DNA of 64,000 nucleotides from Paenibacillus sp. JZ16. GTDB taxonomy: Bacteria; Bacillota; Bacilli; Paenibacillales; Paenibacillaceae. Positions 45,144 through 53,697 of the stretch are shown here, piece after piece (within the stretch, counting starts at the first letter, position 1; each line of letters begins with the position of its first letter). The translations under genes were made by a program, and so were the position numbers. The notes under the pieces are model-generated. The model saw only the letters and a program-made list of their open reading frames with translations. It had not been told where the DNA came from and did no database searches. Location: assembly GCF_015326965.1 (NCBI RefSeq), contig NZ_CP017659.1, positions 6,771,001-6,835,000 of the forward strand, read 5' to 3'.

Positions 45144-45179
45144 GTCAAATAGCACCATTTTCGGGAGAGGAGCAGGAGC

Positions 45180-46202
45180 GTGCACTTTTTTCTAAGATTA
45201 TCTTTGAAAATGATGCGTCTGCGTAAAACAACGATCAGCGTGATTGTAGTACTGTTTGTGGTGCTGTGCTCGACCCTGGCATTTCTGCTGGAGCCGGAAA
45301 CGTTTCACCATTGGTTTAACGCCTTTTATTGGGTACTTACCACGATGGCAACAGTAGGGTACGGCGATTATTATGCAGTTACCGTGCCAGGCAAGATATT
45401 AACGATATTTATCTATATCTTTGGTATCGGGCTGCTCAGTTTGGTGATCGGCAAGGTGATTGAATCGTTTGGAAGCATGCAGCGGCAGAGAGGAGCAGGC
45501 AGGTTGAATTTTAAGGGTAGTGGTCATGTCATCATTATCAATTGGAGCAAAAAGGCACAATCCGCTATTGAAGAGATCCTGTTGTTTGCACCGGAATCAG
45601 ATATTGTTCTCATTGATGAGCTCAACCGTCATCCGGTGGAGCATCTCGAACAGGTGCATTTTGTAAGCGGCGATCCAGCAGCGGATGACGTGCTAATGAG
45701 AGCCAATATCATGGAGGCCAAATCGGCCATTGTTTTTGCAGACGCCCGAATTGATGAATCGGCTCTCGTGGACGGCAAGTCGCTGTTGATCGTATCCAGC
45801 ATTGAACGAATTGCGCCAAATGTACATACCACGGTTGAGATTGTGCAGGAGAAGCATGTTCAGAATTTCCGCTACAATCATGTGAATGAGTTTGTGCTCT
45901 CACATGATGCCGTGTCCCGATTGGCCGTACGCGCAGCGCTGCAGGAAGGAAACTCGGATGTGCTGATGCAGCTGCTTAGCCGCCAGCATGGCGATGATAT
46001 TTACGAAGTGGCATTGGACCCTGCATGGAACACCTACGGCGATGCCTTTTTGGATCTGCTGCGGCAAGGAGCGACGCTTATCTCCGACCGCAACGACCTC
46101 AGCATTAATCGCAAGCTCGATGTGTCGATTCCGCGGGATGCCAGATTGTATGTGGTCTCGGACGAGGCGACCTATAAGCGGATTGCCGGCAAGCTTACCT
46201 GA
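45180..46202 (+). CDS. Two-helix potassium channel with MthK-type RCK domain
   Basis: A 340-residue protein. Two membrane helices flank the selectivity filter TVGYGD (residues 58-63). An RCK/TrkA-N domain follows, starting GHVIIINWSKKAQSAIEEIL, in which the usual GxGxxG is replaced by NWSKKA, as in MthK-type calcium- or nucleotide-gated channels rather than NAD-binding TrkA; FVSGDPAADDVLMRANI fits the same domain. B. subtilis YugO, which carries potassium waves in biofilms, has this architecture. The GTG start at 45180 follows GAGAGGAG. It is the last gene of the operon beginning at 41963. Confidence 0.87.
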   Translation: MHFFLRLSLKMMRLRKTTISVIVVLFVVLCSTLAFLLEPETFHHWFNAFYWVLTTMATVGYGDYYAVTVPGKILTIFIYIFGIGLLSLVIGKVIESFGSMQRQRGAGRLNFKGSGHVIIINWSKKAQSAIEEILLFAPESDIVLIDELNRHPVEHLEQVHFVSGDPAADDVLMRANIMEAKSAIVFADARIDESALVDGKSLLIVSSIERIAPNVHTTVEIVQEKHVQNFRYNHVNEFVLSHDAVSRLAVRAALQEGNSDVLMQLLSRQHGDDIYEVALDPAWNTYGDAFLDLLRQGATLISDRNDLSINRKLDVSIPRDARLYVVSDEATYKRIAGKLT

Positions 46203-46312
46203 AGTTGGGCCTTCAATCCGATGCCCGTGGAACGACACGGGACCTTCGGATTTAGTGATACCGGAATCCAGAAGTTTGAACATTCGGCACAGATAGAAAT
46301 ATCCAGCCCAAC

Positions 46313-46343
46313 AACGCCCCCTGTTTATAACAGCGGGCGTTTT
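46313..46343 (+). terminator. Terminator after the potassium channel operon
   Basis: AACGCCC (46313-46319) and GGGCGTT (46335-46341) with inner TGTT/AACA pairing and a short T-run. A second hairpin, CCCGTG/CACGGG, lies earlier at about 46223-46242. Confidence 0.65.
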
Positions 46344-46356
46344 CGTGCGTTAAGAT

Positions 46357-47313
46357 TCAGACCAACTCTCTCAGAACGCTCTCGCTGCTCTTCTCCAGCG
46401 TCATGGGAAACAGCTTCACTTTGCCGGGGGATAAGGCTCGAACCTCTTCATATGCGGCGTCAGATGCATAGATCAGATCGGATTCCTCGATCCGCTGCAG
46501 TAGGTCCTCCCGATTATCCAGCCCAGCCAAGCTGGCATGGACCCCCTCAATACCAGCTTCTTTCATACGGCTGGCCATCCACTGTGCACCTGCCTTACCC
46601 AAGCAAACAAAGCTGATTCCACTTCCAGGCGTAAGCCGGGCAATATCGAGCAGGACCGATGTTTCCACGCTGGCGCCAATGACCGTTACTTTTTTGTCAT
46701 ATTTGCTGCACAAAGCCTTCACTTCGGTATCGTGGTTTAAAGTCGTGACGATGAGGTTTGAGTACTCCAGTGCGTCGAATATGGCTTGTGTCCCCGTCAA
46801 CAGGTCCTCGAGAAATACCGTTTTCACTTCGGCACCCGTTATTTGCTCAATCGCTTTCTGATAAAAGGGAAAATCATGTTCCTTGCATTCGATGAACAAA
46901 ATACGCTGTTTCGTGTTCAGGACAGGCTCCTGCAGCAGGGTAAAGGCGAGGGATGCGGCAAAGAACTCGCTCGCCGGGATGTTAACGGAGCTTAGCTCCT
47001 CCGTCGTTCGCTCTACCAGCGCGTGCATGATCTTTCTGCGAGTTCTAAGCTCCTCTACCTGTGCGTTGTTCAATACCTGCGTTCCTTTGCCTTTATGCAT
47101 CGAGACGATCCCCTCATCCTTCAACTGGTTGTAGACCAGATTTACGGTGTTGCGATTCAGTCCCAGCAGATCCGCCAGCGCACCGGCCGGAGGGAGCATA
47201 TCGAATGGTTCGATCTGTCCAATACCAATCAGCCACTTTAACTGCTCTTTAACCTGAGTACTGACATTAAGGGTGGCGTGCGGGTCGACACGAAGCATCA
47301 GTTTATGCGGCAT
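46357..47313 (-). CDS. GntR-family transcriptional regulator with unrecognised effector domain
   Basis: About 318 residues. An N-terminal GntR winged helix-turn-helix (GALADLLGLNRNTVNLVYNQL, GIVSMHKGKGTQVL) is joined to a ~220-residue C-terminal region with alternating hydrophobic strands (NLIVTTLNHDTEVKALCSKY, VTVIGASVETSVLLDIARL) that resembles a Rossmann-like or periplasmic-binding fold rather than UTRA or aminotransferase domains. ATG 47313 follows AAAGGA by 9 bases. It is divergent from the HPP-family gene, and two AACTAGT elements in the shared gap are its likely operators. Confidence 0.82.
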   Translation of the reverse strand: MPHKLMLRVDPHATLNVSTQVKEQLKWLIGIGQIEPFDMLPPAGALADLLGLNRNTVNLVYNQLKDEGIVSMHKGKGTQVLNNAQVEELRTRRKIMHALVERTTEELSSVNIPASEFFAASLAFTLLQEPVLNTKQRILFIECKEHDFPFYQKAIEQITGAEVKTVFLEDLLTGTQAIFDALEYSNLIVTTLNHDTEVKALCSKYDKKVTVIGASVETSVLLDIARLTPGSGISFVCLGKAGAQWMASRMKEAGIEGVHASLAGLDNREDLLQRIEESDLIYASDAAYEEVRALSPGKVKLFPMTLEKSSESVLRELV

Positions 47314-47334
47314 AACGAAACATCCTTTCCTAGT

Positions 47335-47346
47335 CAACTAGTAATT
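47335..47346. promoter_or_regulatory. Candidate GntR operator 1 (CAACTAGTAATT)
   Basis: An AACTAGT-containing element 21 bases upstream of the GntR start. It shares AACTAGT(T)AATT with the element at 47428-47443, as expected for autoregulation plus control of the divergent gene. Confidence 0.5.
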
Positions 47347-47385
47347 TAACTGTACACAAACATTTGCAAATTATCAAGAAAGGTA

Positions 47386-47414
47386 TTGACATGTAAGGTT
47401 GTGATTCATTATTT
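47386..47414 (+). promoter_or_regulatory. Promoter of the HPP-family gene
   Basis: Consensus -35 TTGACA (47386-47391), a 17-base spacer and TTATTT (47409-47414) as -10. The second AACTAGT element lies just downstream, where a bound repressor would block initiation. Confidence 0.55.
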
Positions 47415-47427
47415 TATACATAACCAA

Positions 47428-47443
47428 ATAACTAGTTAATTAT
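47428..47443. promoter_or_regulatory. Candidate GntR operator 2 (ATAACTAGTTAATTAT)
   Basis: Contains the perfect palindrome TAACTAGTTA and lies between the predicted -10 and the start codon of the HPP-family gene. Confidence 0.55.
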
Positions 47444-47462
47444 GAATATAGGGGGATAATCA

Positions 47463-47984
47463 ATGAAGGACCAGGCAGCAGCATATGTACAGAAAATGAA
47501 GGGAGGGGCTAGAAGTCCGTTGACCGTTCGTCCCATGAATATCGCCATTGGCTTTATCGGCGGCGCTGTTTCCATCGGATTGTTGGCTCTTCTGACGACA
47601 CTTGCAGGGAGTGTTTGGATCATGGCACCCTTTGGGGCGAGCTGCGTGCTTGCGTTTGCGGTGTGGGATGCGCCGCTATCACAGCCCAGGAACCTCGTGG
47701 GAGGTCATCTGATTTCCACATTCACGGGACTCGTAACGCTTGAGGTTCTGGGTGACGGAATCTGGGCTATGGCCATCGGCGTGGGAGCGGCAATCAGCTT
47801 GATGGGGATAACCAAAACGACCCATCCACCGGCTGGTGCAGACCCTTTGGTTGTGATTATGGCTGGCAGCGGATGGTCATTCCTGTTTACCCCTGTGCTT
47901 GCCGGGTCCGTCATGATCGTGGTTGTGGCTCTGCTTGTCAATAATGCGGTGAAGGAGCGAAGATATCCGACTTTTTGGTGGTGA
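47463..47984 (+). CDS. HPP-family integral membrane protein
   Basis: A 173-residue protein with four to five membrane helices. The signature TKTTHPPAGADPL gives the HPP family its name; chloroplast and cyanobacterial members transport nitrite, but function in Firmicutes is not established. WIMAPFGASCVLAFAVWDAPLSQPRN is also conserved. A GGGGGAT ribosome site precedes the ATG. It is divergent from and probably repressed by the GntR regulator. Confidence 0.88.
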   Translation: MKDQAAAYVQKMKGGARSPLTVRPMNIAIGFIGGAVSIGLLALLTTLAGSVWIMAPFGASCVLAFAVWDAPLSQPRNLVGGHLISTFTGLVTLEVLGDGIWAMAIGVGAAISLMGITKTTHPPAGADPLVVIMAGSGWSFLFTPVLAGSVMIVVVALLVNNAVKERRYPTFWW

Positions 47985-48051
47985 AGGCAGTTTTTTCTTT
48001 GATGAATAAACGGTAATCATGGTAACTTCTTCAATCTTATATCGCCAATAA

Positions 48052-48081
48052 CAGACTCGGATCTACAATGGACCGGGTCTG
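48052..48081 (+). terminator. Hairpin terminator after the HPP gene
   Basis: CAGACTCGG (48052-48060) pairs with CCGGGTCTG (48073-48081) with one wobble, followed by ATTTATGTTATT. Confidence 0.6.
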
Positions 48082-48363
48082 ATTTATGTTATTCTGCCGC
48101 AGATTTTAAATTTCCCAAACTAATTTATATACCACGATGCGGGGAGATCCAAACCGAAATCATAAAAAATAGGCGATACTTACCACTTGATCCCGAGTGT
48201 CAATTCTATAGAATATTACACAATCCCGGTACAGGACTCTATTCTCATTTTGTATAAAAGGTAAACATTGCCAAACCTTTACAGAATGCGGTTCTCAGCC
48301 GTTTTTTTATACGACTTTGGTATCAAATTTGTAATAACTATGGATAATGATGTAAAAACGACC

Positions 48364-48390
48364 GGAACTTTAGCAATTTTTTTGCGTTTA
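48364..48390 (+). promoter_or_regulatory. Candidate ECF-sigma promoter upstream of the exopolysaccharide cluster
   Basis: GGAAC (48364-48368), a 16-base spacer rich in T, and CGTTTA (48385-48390). This agrees with the GGAAC-N16-CGT pattern of extracytoplasmic-function sigma factors. Confidence 0.35.
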
Positions 48391-48754
48391 ACCTTATGAT
48401 TCACGAAAATTTTCTGAAAATCTTTGTCATATCGCTGCTTTCCTCAAATGGAATGAAGTTGTGCAGTTCCAGCTTTATTCGGACAGCGATGCTGTTCACT
48501 GCACACAACTAACATCAGGCTGTTAAGTTGTCAAATGACAGGGGTGAAGAGGCAGCGGTAAGTTTTATCGGGGGAAAAATGTGGAAGTGGTTTGTTTTAC
48601 TTCTTTTTGACTACTATCGATATCGGAAAAGTTGGTAAAGAAGGAATATGGTATCGGGAACGCATCGGCTATAGAATGACGAGTATGGCTCAGTCGTCAT
48701 GTGTCGGTGCAGCAACAAACATGTCATAGAAAGGGCAGGTGAGCAACGAAGACG

Positions 48755-51013
48755 ATGAGCAGGCGAAAATGGTGGGTGATCGCAGCACTTTTCACTATAG
48801 TGCTTCTCTGCGGTGCCGCTGTAATTCTAGGATATCTACGGCCGTCATTAAAGACGTATGCGGATGCGGACGGCGTGAAAATGAAATTCAAAACAGAGGG
48901 AACCTCCTTTCTCGTATATGAGGATGAGGAAGTTTGGAAAGAGGTTTTTGCCAAAGGCGTGAATCTGGGGGCAACCGTACCCGGACATTATCCCGGTGAG
49001 CTTCCGGCAACGGAGGAGGATTACCTTCGCTGGTTTAAACAGATTGATGATATGGGAGCGAACGTAATCAGGGTCTACACCGTGCATAATCCGGTCTTCT
49101 ATTCTGCACTTGTGAAATATAACCGGGATAAAGGCGATGACCCTTTGTACTTCATGCAGGGCATTTGGTCACCGGAGGAGCAGCTGATCGAGCGCAAGGA
49201 TGCGTATGACGAAGAAATCGTCCAGACGTTCAAAGCGGAGATATCGAAGGCTGTTGCTGCTGTCTACGGCGATATCAATGTTGAGGCTAAGCATGGACAG
49301 TCGAGTGGCAAGTATAAGGTCAATGCAGGCAAGTACCTTATGGCCTGGCACGTGGGAACTGAATGGGACCCAACCATGGTCGATAACACCAACACGGTAC
49401 ATAAGGATGTCCCTCGGTATGAGGGGTCCTATTTCTCGGGGACGAAGGACGCAAGTCCTTTTGAGAATTGGCTGGCATCTTTATTGGACCATACGGCTGC
49501 CGAGGAGCAGAAGTACGGATGGCAGCATCCGATGACATTTACCAATTGGGTCACAACGGACGTGCTTGAGCATCCGGGGGAACCGCTGTTTGAAGAGGAC
49601 TTGGTATCTGTCGATGCAAGGCATGTAGAACCGGTGAACTGGGATGCAGGTTATTTTGCCGCATACCATGTATACCCGTACTACCCGGATTTTTTCCGGA
49701 CGGACAAAACGCTGCAGACCATTCCTGATGGTAATGGGGGTTACAACACGTACAAAGCCTACCTGCGAAAATTGAAGGCAGCTTTCGAAGATATGCCGAT
49801 TATGGTCACCGAGTACGGCGTACCTTCATCCATCGGTATTTCGCACCATGGTCCCGGCGGTAAGGATCAAGGGGGGCATGATGAAGCTGAGCAAGGCTTA
49901 GTCAACGTCTCGCTGACCCAGGATATTTACGACGAAGGTTATTCCGGGGCGATCCTGTTCATGTGGCAGGACGAATGGTTCAAGAAAACATGGAATACAA
50001 TGCCTTTTGAAATACCGGCAGACCGCCGGGCATTCTGGTTGAATGTACTGACGAATGAGAAGATGTTCGGCGTTCTTGCGATGCAGCCGGGCAAGGTAGA
50101 GCAGATCACGATCGACGGGGATCTCAGCGATTGGGATAAAGTTCCCGAAGGGGAAGTCAAGACCTGGTCCGGAACGGCACCGGGCGTCAAGAACATGAAG
50201 CTGACTCATGATGAAGCCTACCTGTATATCGGCATGGAACTGGAGGAAGCGTTTGATCCCGAACGTTCCAAGCTTTTCATCGGAGCAGATACGATCCCTG
50301 GCGGCGACATCCCTAAGAAAGAATTGGCGGGACGAACGCTTACAGGTGGAGCTTTGGAAACTTTGATTCAGTTAGGTCAAGAGGATGAGTCCCAGGTCAC
50401 CATTGCGCCATCCTACGATTTCCACAGCCGGTTGTACGGCAAAGAGGGGTATTGGATGCTGCCAGGAGAGGAAGCGAAGGGGACCAAGGACGATCCTGTG
50501 GTGTCCGGAGGTTCGTTTCATGCCTGGAAGCTGGCCATCAGCCTGCTGATGAATCCGCCGGATACCCGCTTTTCCCATCCGTTTGTGGATGAAAGAGTAG
50601 GGATGCTGAAACGGGGGACCAGTGATCCGCAATCTCCGGATTTTAATTCTCTAACGGCCTGGCAGTATCAAGACAGGTTCGTGGAGATGAGAATTCCATG
50701 GATGCTGCTCGGGTTCGGGGATCCGAGTTCGCTGCAGGTGCTGGATTACAGTCCGCTTCAAGACAAGCGTACATTCAGCACGATAACAGCGGAAGGGATC
50801 CGGCTGGCTCCGTGGATCGCGCAGCGATCTGAGAATAACGGGCAGTCAGCGTCAGGATCGGCAGAGTCCATCAACCTGGAGGAGATTGAACCTTATACTT
50901 GGGAGCTATGGGAAGCAACCAAGTACAGTGAACGATTAAAACAAAGTTATTATGATATGCAGGACATATTCACCCGTCTGTCTGAAACGGAGCGGAAACC
51001 AGATGCTAAATAA
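48755..51013 (+). CDS. Membrane-anchored glycoside hydrolase (TIM barrel) with CBM9-like domain
   Basis: A 752-residue protein. One N-terminal helix (residues ~7-28) anchors it outside the membrane. A TIM-barrel hydrolase of clan GH-A type follows: AWHVGTEWDP has the presumed acid/base Glu203 and IMVTEYGVPSS the presumed nucleophile Glu353. From about residue 440, ITIDGDLSDWDKVP and DEAYLYIGMELEE are typical of CBM9-like carbohydrate-binding domains. It could trim or release the polymer made by the neighbouring synthase, as hydrolases in other synthase-dependent clusters do. It is the first gene of the cluster, with AGGTGAG about 11 bases before the ATG. Confidence 0.72.
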   Translation: MSRRKWWVIAALFTIVLLCGAAVILGYLRPSLKTYADADGVKMKFKTEGTSFLVYEDEEVWKEVFAKGVNLGATVPGHYPGELPATEEDYLRWFKQIDDMGANVIRVYTVHNPVFYSALVKYNRDKGDDPLYFMQGIWSPEEQLIERKDAYDEEIVQTFKAEISKAVAAVYGDINVEAKHGQSSGKYKVNAGKYLMAWHVGTEWDPTMVDNTNTVHKDVPRYEGSYFSGTKDASPFENWLASLLDHTAAEEQKYGWQHPMTFTNWVTTDVLEHPGEPLFEEDLVSVDARHVEPVNWDAGYFAAYHVYPYYPDFFRTDKTLQTIPDGNGGYNTYKAYLRKLKAAFEDMPIMVTEYGVPSSIGISHHGPGGKDQGGHDEAEQGLVNVSLTQDIYDEGYSGAILFMWQDEWFKKTWNTMPFEIPADRRAFWLNVLTNEKMFGVLAMQPGKVEQITIDGDLSDWDKVPEGEVKTWSGTAPGVKNMKLTHDEAYLYIGMELEEAFDPERSKLFIGADTIPGGDIPKKELAGRTLTGGALETLIQLGQEDESQVTIAPSYDFHSRLYGKEGYWMLPGEEAKGTKDDPVVSGGSFHAWKLAISLLMNPPDTRFSHPFVDERVGMLKRGTSDPQSPDFNSLTAWQYQDRFVEMRIPWMLLGFGDPSSLQVLDYSPLQDKRTFSTITAEGIRLAPWIAQRSENNGQSASGSAESINLEEIEPYTWELWEATKYSERLKQSYYDMQDIFTRLSETERKPDAK

Positions 51014-51031
51014 AAGGAGGAGCCATCGGAT

Positions 51032-52225
51032 ATGTTTTCAAATTTAGAAATGGCATACGTCTTTGTCTATGTATGTCTCGGCCTTATTGCAGCCGGCATT
51101 ATCCTGTTGTTCCAAATGAAGATCAAGCACAATGCTGTACAAAGAGAAACGGAACGCTTAACAGAAAAACATCATGACTATTTTGTGTATGTCCAGAGTC
51201 ATCTGCATGACGATACGAAGCTGGAACTCCCGCCAGGCAAATTGACTTCGGCTGAGCGCCGGGTCATTCAAGCCAAGTTTATAGAGTGGATCGAGCAATT
51301 CAAAGGGGACGCCAGAGACAAGCTGCTGCGCTTATGCCGGGAAGCCGGATTTGTGGAAGAGGAGGTTCGGGCATTATCCAGCCTGCGGAAAGACCGTCGT
51401 ATTGAGGCGGTCTACCGCCTTGGAGGGATGCGTGCGGAAGAGGCTGTGCCGCAGCTTCAGCAGCTGATGAACCGCACCAAATACGGCCCGATGACCATCA
51501 TCATTGCGCGGGCGATTGCCAAAAGCGCAGTTCAGTCACAGCAGATTCGAGAGATGTTGTCCAAACTGCTGTCCTACGATAAAGCCATTCATCATATGGC
51601 TGCCGATATATTGCTTGAAACCCGGCTCGATTCGGCCAGCCTCATGCGCAAGCTCTTGGATGATCCCGATCCTGGACTGGTCAAGGTATCGCTTGTAGCC
51701 ATGTGGGGGCAGGCCATTCCGGCTGTCGTGCCGGCACTCGATCGACTGGTCGGTTCCGAGGAGAAGGACGTGCGTGCGGAGGCGGTCAAGCTGTATCTTG
51801 GCTCTTATCCGGCACTGAAGGATGATACCATTGCGGAGCTTATGAATGATCATGAGTGGGAAGTACGTGCCGCAGCGGCCAAAGCGCTGGGACGACTGCA
51901 CGCCGCAGGCAGCATTCCGATTCTGGCTTCCGCCTTGAAGGACGAGAATTGGCATGTGCGCAACAACAGCGCGGAGAGTCTTGCGATGTTGGGAGAACAA
52001 GGATTCGAGACCTTGTGCCAAGCTGCCCTGACAGGAGAAGGTCCAGCCAGGGAGACGGCCTTGTACCGGATCGAACGGATCATGTCCAACGAAGGCGAAT
52101 ACGAGCAAGTCGAACAAATGGTGGCATTTAACAAAAGAAAACTGGTGTACGATCGTTATTTCGGTGTTCAAACGAACAAACGGATCAGCACGGTTGCAGG
52201 AGTAGGAGGAGATTACACTGCTTAG
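51032..52225 (+). CDS. Membrane-anchored HEAT-repeat protein
   Basis: A 397-residue protein. One membrane helix (residues ~8-28) is followed by a charged linker and about five to six HEAT-type helical repeats, for example DDPDPGLVKVSLVAMWGQAI, NDHEWEVRAAAAKALGRLHA and KDENWHVRNNSAESLAMLGE. Such repeats form protein-binding scaffolds; next to a glycosyltransferase it may organise the synthase complex on the cytoplasmic side, which is inference. AAAGGAGGAG precedes the ATG. An AGGAGGAG ribosome site for the next gene is inside its end. Confidence 0.82.
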   Translation: MFSNLEMAYVFVYVCLGLIAAGIILLFQMKIKHNAVQRETERLTEKHHDYFVYVQSHLHDDTKLELPPGKLTSAERRVIQAKFIEWIEQFKGDARDKLLRLCREAGFVEEEVRALSSLRKDRRIEAVYRLGGMRAEEAVPQLQQLMNRTKYGPMTIIIARAIAKSAVQSQQIREMLSKLLSYDKAIHHMAADILLETRLDSASLMRKLLDDPDPGLVKVSLVAMWGQAIPAVVPALDRLVGSEEKDVRAEAVKLYLGSYPALKDDTIAELMNDHEWEVRAAAAKALGRLHAAGSIPILASALKDENWHVRNNSAESLAMLGEQGFETLCQAALTGEGPARETALYRIERIMSNEGEYEQVEQMVAFNKRKLVYDRYFGVQTNKRISTVAGVGGDYTA

Positions 52226-52247
52226 AGATATCCTGCTCACTTACGGG

Positions 52248-53636
52248 ATGGTGGCGATTTATTACGTCATGATCGTTAGCGCGCTTTATTTTGTAATTCT
52301 GATGTTTTCTTTCAGAAATATTAAAGATATTTTCAGACGCGCCACGTATTCCAAGTACAATACGCTCTCGGGTTCGGAACTGGTTCCATCGGTATCTTTG
52401 CTGGTTCCGGCCTATAACGAAGAGCTCACTATCGCGGAGAATGTCCGCTGTCTGATGACGCTGAACTATCCAACCTATGAGGTCATTGTCATCAATGACG
52501 GATCCTCCGACGAAACGCTGAAGGTGCTGATTGAGGAGTATGGTTTGACGCTGCTTCCTAATCCGGAGATCCGCGGCAACATCAGCACGAACAAGGTTCG
52601 CGGCATTTATTATAATCCGCAGTACCCTCAGCTATATCTCATTGACAAAGAGAATGGCGGTAAGGCGGATTCATTGAACGCGGGCATTAACCTGTCCCGT
52701 TATCCGCTGATTTCTTCCATCGATGCGGATTCGCTGCTGGAGAAGGATGCACTGATCCGGATGGCCCGCATGTACATGGAGAATCCGGAGGAAACGGTGG
52801 CTATCGGCGGAGATGTTCGGATCGCCAATGGCTGCGTGATTGAGAATGGAGAGGTTAAGGACGTATCCTTGCCGCGCCGGGTATGGCCGATGTTCCAATC
52901 GATCGAATATTTGAAAGCTTTCCTGGGAGGACGAATCGGGTGGAGCCATTTCAACGGGCTCATCATCGTCTCGGGAGCCTTCGGCTTGTTCCGGAAAGAT
53001 TATGTCATCGCGGTGGGCGGCTATCGGGGTGGCTACCCCGGCGAAGATATGAACATCATTATCAAGCTGCACCGCTATATGCTGGAAAATAAAATCAAGT
53101 ACCGCGTTTCCTTTTGCCCGGAAGCGGTGTGCTGGACGCAGGCGCCGGACAGCTACAACATTCTGTCCAACCAGCGCAAGCGCTGGGGACGGGGAAACTT
53201 GAAGAACATGATCGAGAACCGCGATATGGTGTTCAATCCGAAATATAAAGTCATGGGCATGTTGACGATGCCCTACAACGTTATTTTTGAAGCGTTAAAC
53301 CCTTACTTCAGAATTACGGGCCTTCTGGCTCTGCTTGGATATGTATTGCTGGATATGACAAATTGGCATGTGCTGGTCGTGTTTGGACTCGTCAATTTTT
53401 TAAGTGGGTACCTGCTCAGCGTGGGAGCTCTCATCCTGGAGGAGATGGCCTTCCGCCGGTATACCAAATTGTCCGATCTGGTGAAGATGCTCCTCTTCTC
53501 GGCACTCAAATTTGTGGGATACCACCAGTTAGGCGTGCTGTGGAGAGTACAGGGGCATATTCAATATCTGCAAAACAACAATTCATGGGGAACCATGACC
53601 CGGCAGAGCTGGAAAGATAAGAACGAGGCTGCCTGA
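52248..53636 (+). CDS. Processive family-2 glycosyltransferase (synthase 1)
   Basis: At least 462 residues. One N-terminal membrane helix, a cytoplasmic GT-A domain (residues ~48-320) and about four C-terminal helices give the layout of PgaC/hyaluronan-type synthases. Catalytic motifs are NDGSSD (83-88), DADS (159-162), GED (265-267) and QRKRW (309-313). It should polymerise a nucleotide sugar and pass the chain across the membrane. The first ATG (52248) has no ribosome site. An in-frame CTG at 52218 lies 9 bases after AGGAGG and would add LLRDILLTYG to the N-terminus, so the true start may be the CTG. Confidence 0.88.
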   Translation: MVAIYYVMIVSALYFVILMFSFRNIKDIFRRATYSKYNTLSGSELVPSVSLLVPAYNEELTIAENVRCLMTLNYPTYEVIVINDGSSDETLKVLIEEYGLTLLPNPEIRGNISTNKVRGIYYNPQYPQLYLIDKENGGKADSLNAGINLSRYPLISSIDADSLLEKDALIRMARMYMENPEETVAIGGDVRIANGCVIENGEVKDVSLPRRVWPMFQSIEYLKAFLGGRIGWSHFNGLIIVSGAFGLFRKDYVIAVGGYRGGYPGEDMNIIIKLHRYMLENKIKYRVSFCPEAVCWTQAPDSYNILSNQRKRWGRGNLKNMIENRDMVFNPKYKVMGMLTMPYNVIFEALNPYFRITGLLALLGYVLLDMTNWHVLVVFGLVNFLSGYLLSVGALILEEMAFRRYTKLSDLVKMLLFSALKFVGYHQLGVLWRVQGHIQYLQNNNSWGTMTRQSWKDKNEAA

Positions 53637-53697
53637 CTTCAAGGCCCGGTTCATATGTAACAGCATCAAAATATAAAGAGAGGTGGGACCTACAGTT

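Larger units (their letters stand above)
47985..48754 (+). other. 770-base intergenic region before the exopolysaccharide cluster
   Basis: No gene is supported here. It contains the HPP terminator (48052-48081), a perfect palindrome ATTCTATAGAAT (48203-48214), a possible ECF-sigma promoter (48364-48390) and an AT-rich stretch around 48290-48400. The remaining ~350 bases up to the first exopolysaccharide gene would be a long untranslated leader. I saw no c-di-GMP riboswitch signature. Confidence 0.6.

Noticed and set aside
48390..48754. c-di-GMP riboswitch in the leader of the exopolysaccharide cluster
   Set aside because: Conserved bases of the known c-di-GMP-I and -II classes were not found by eye.
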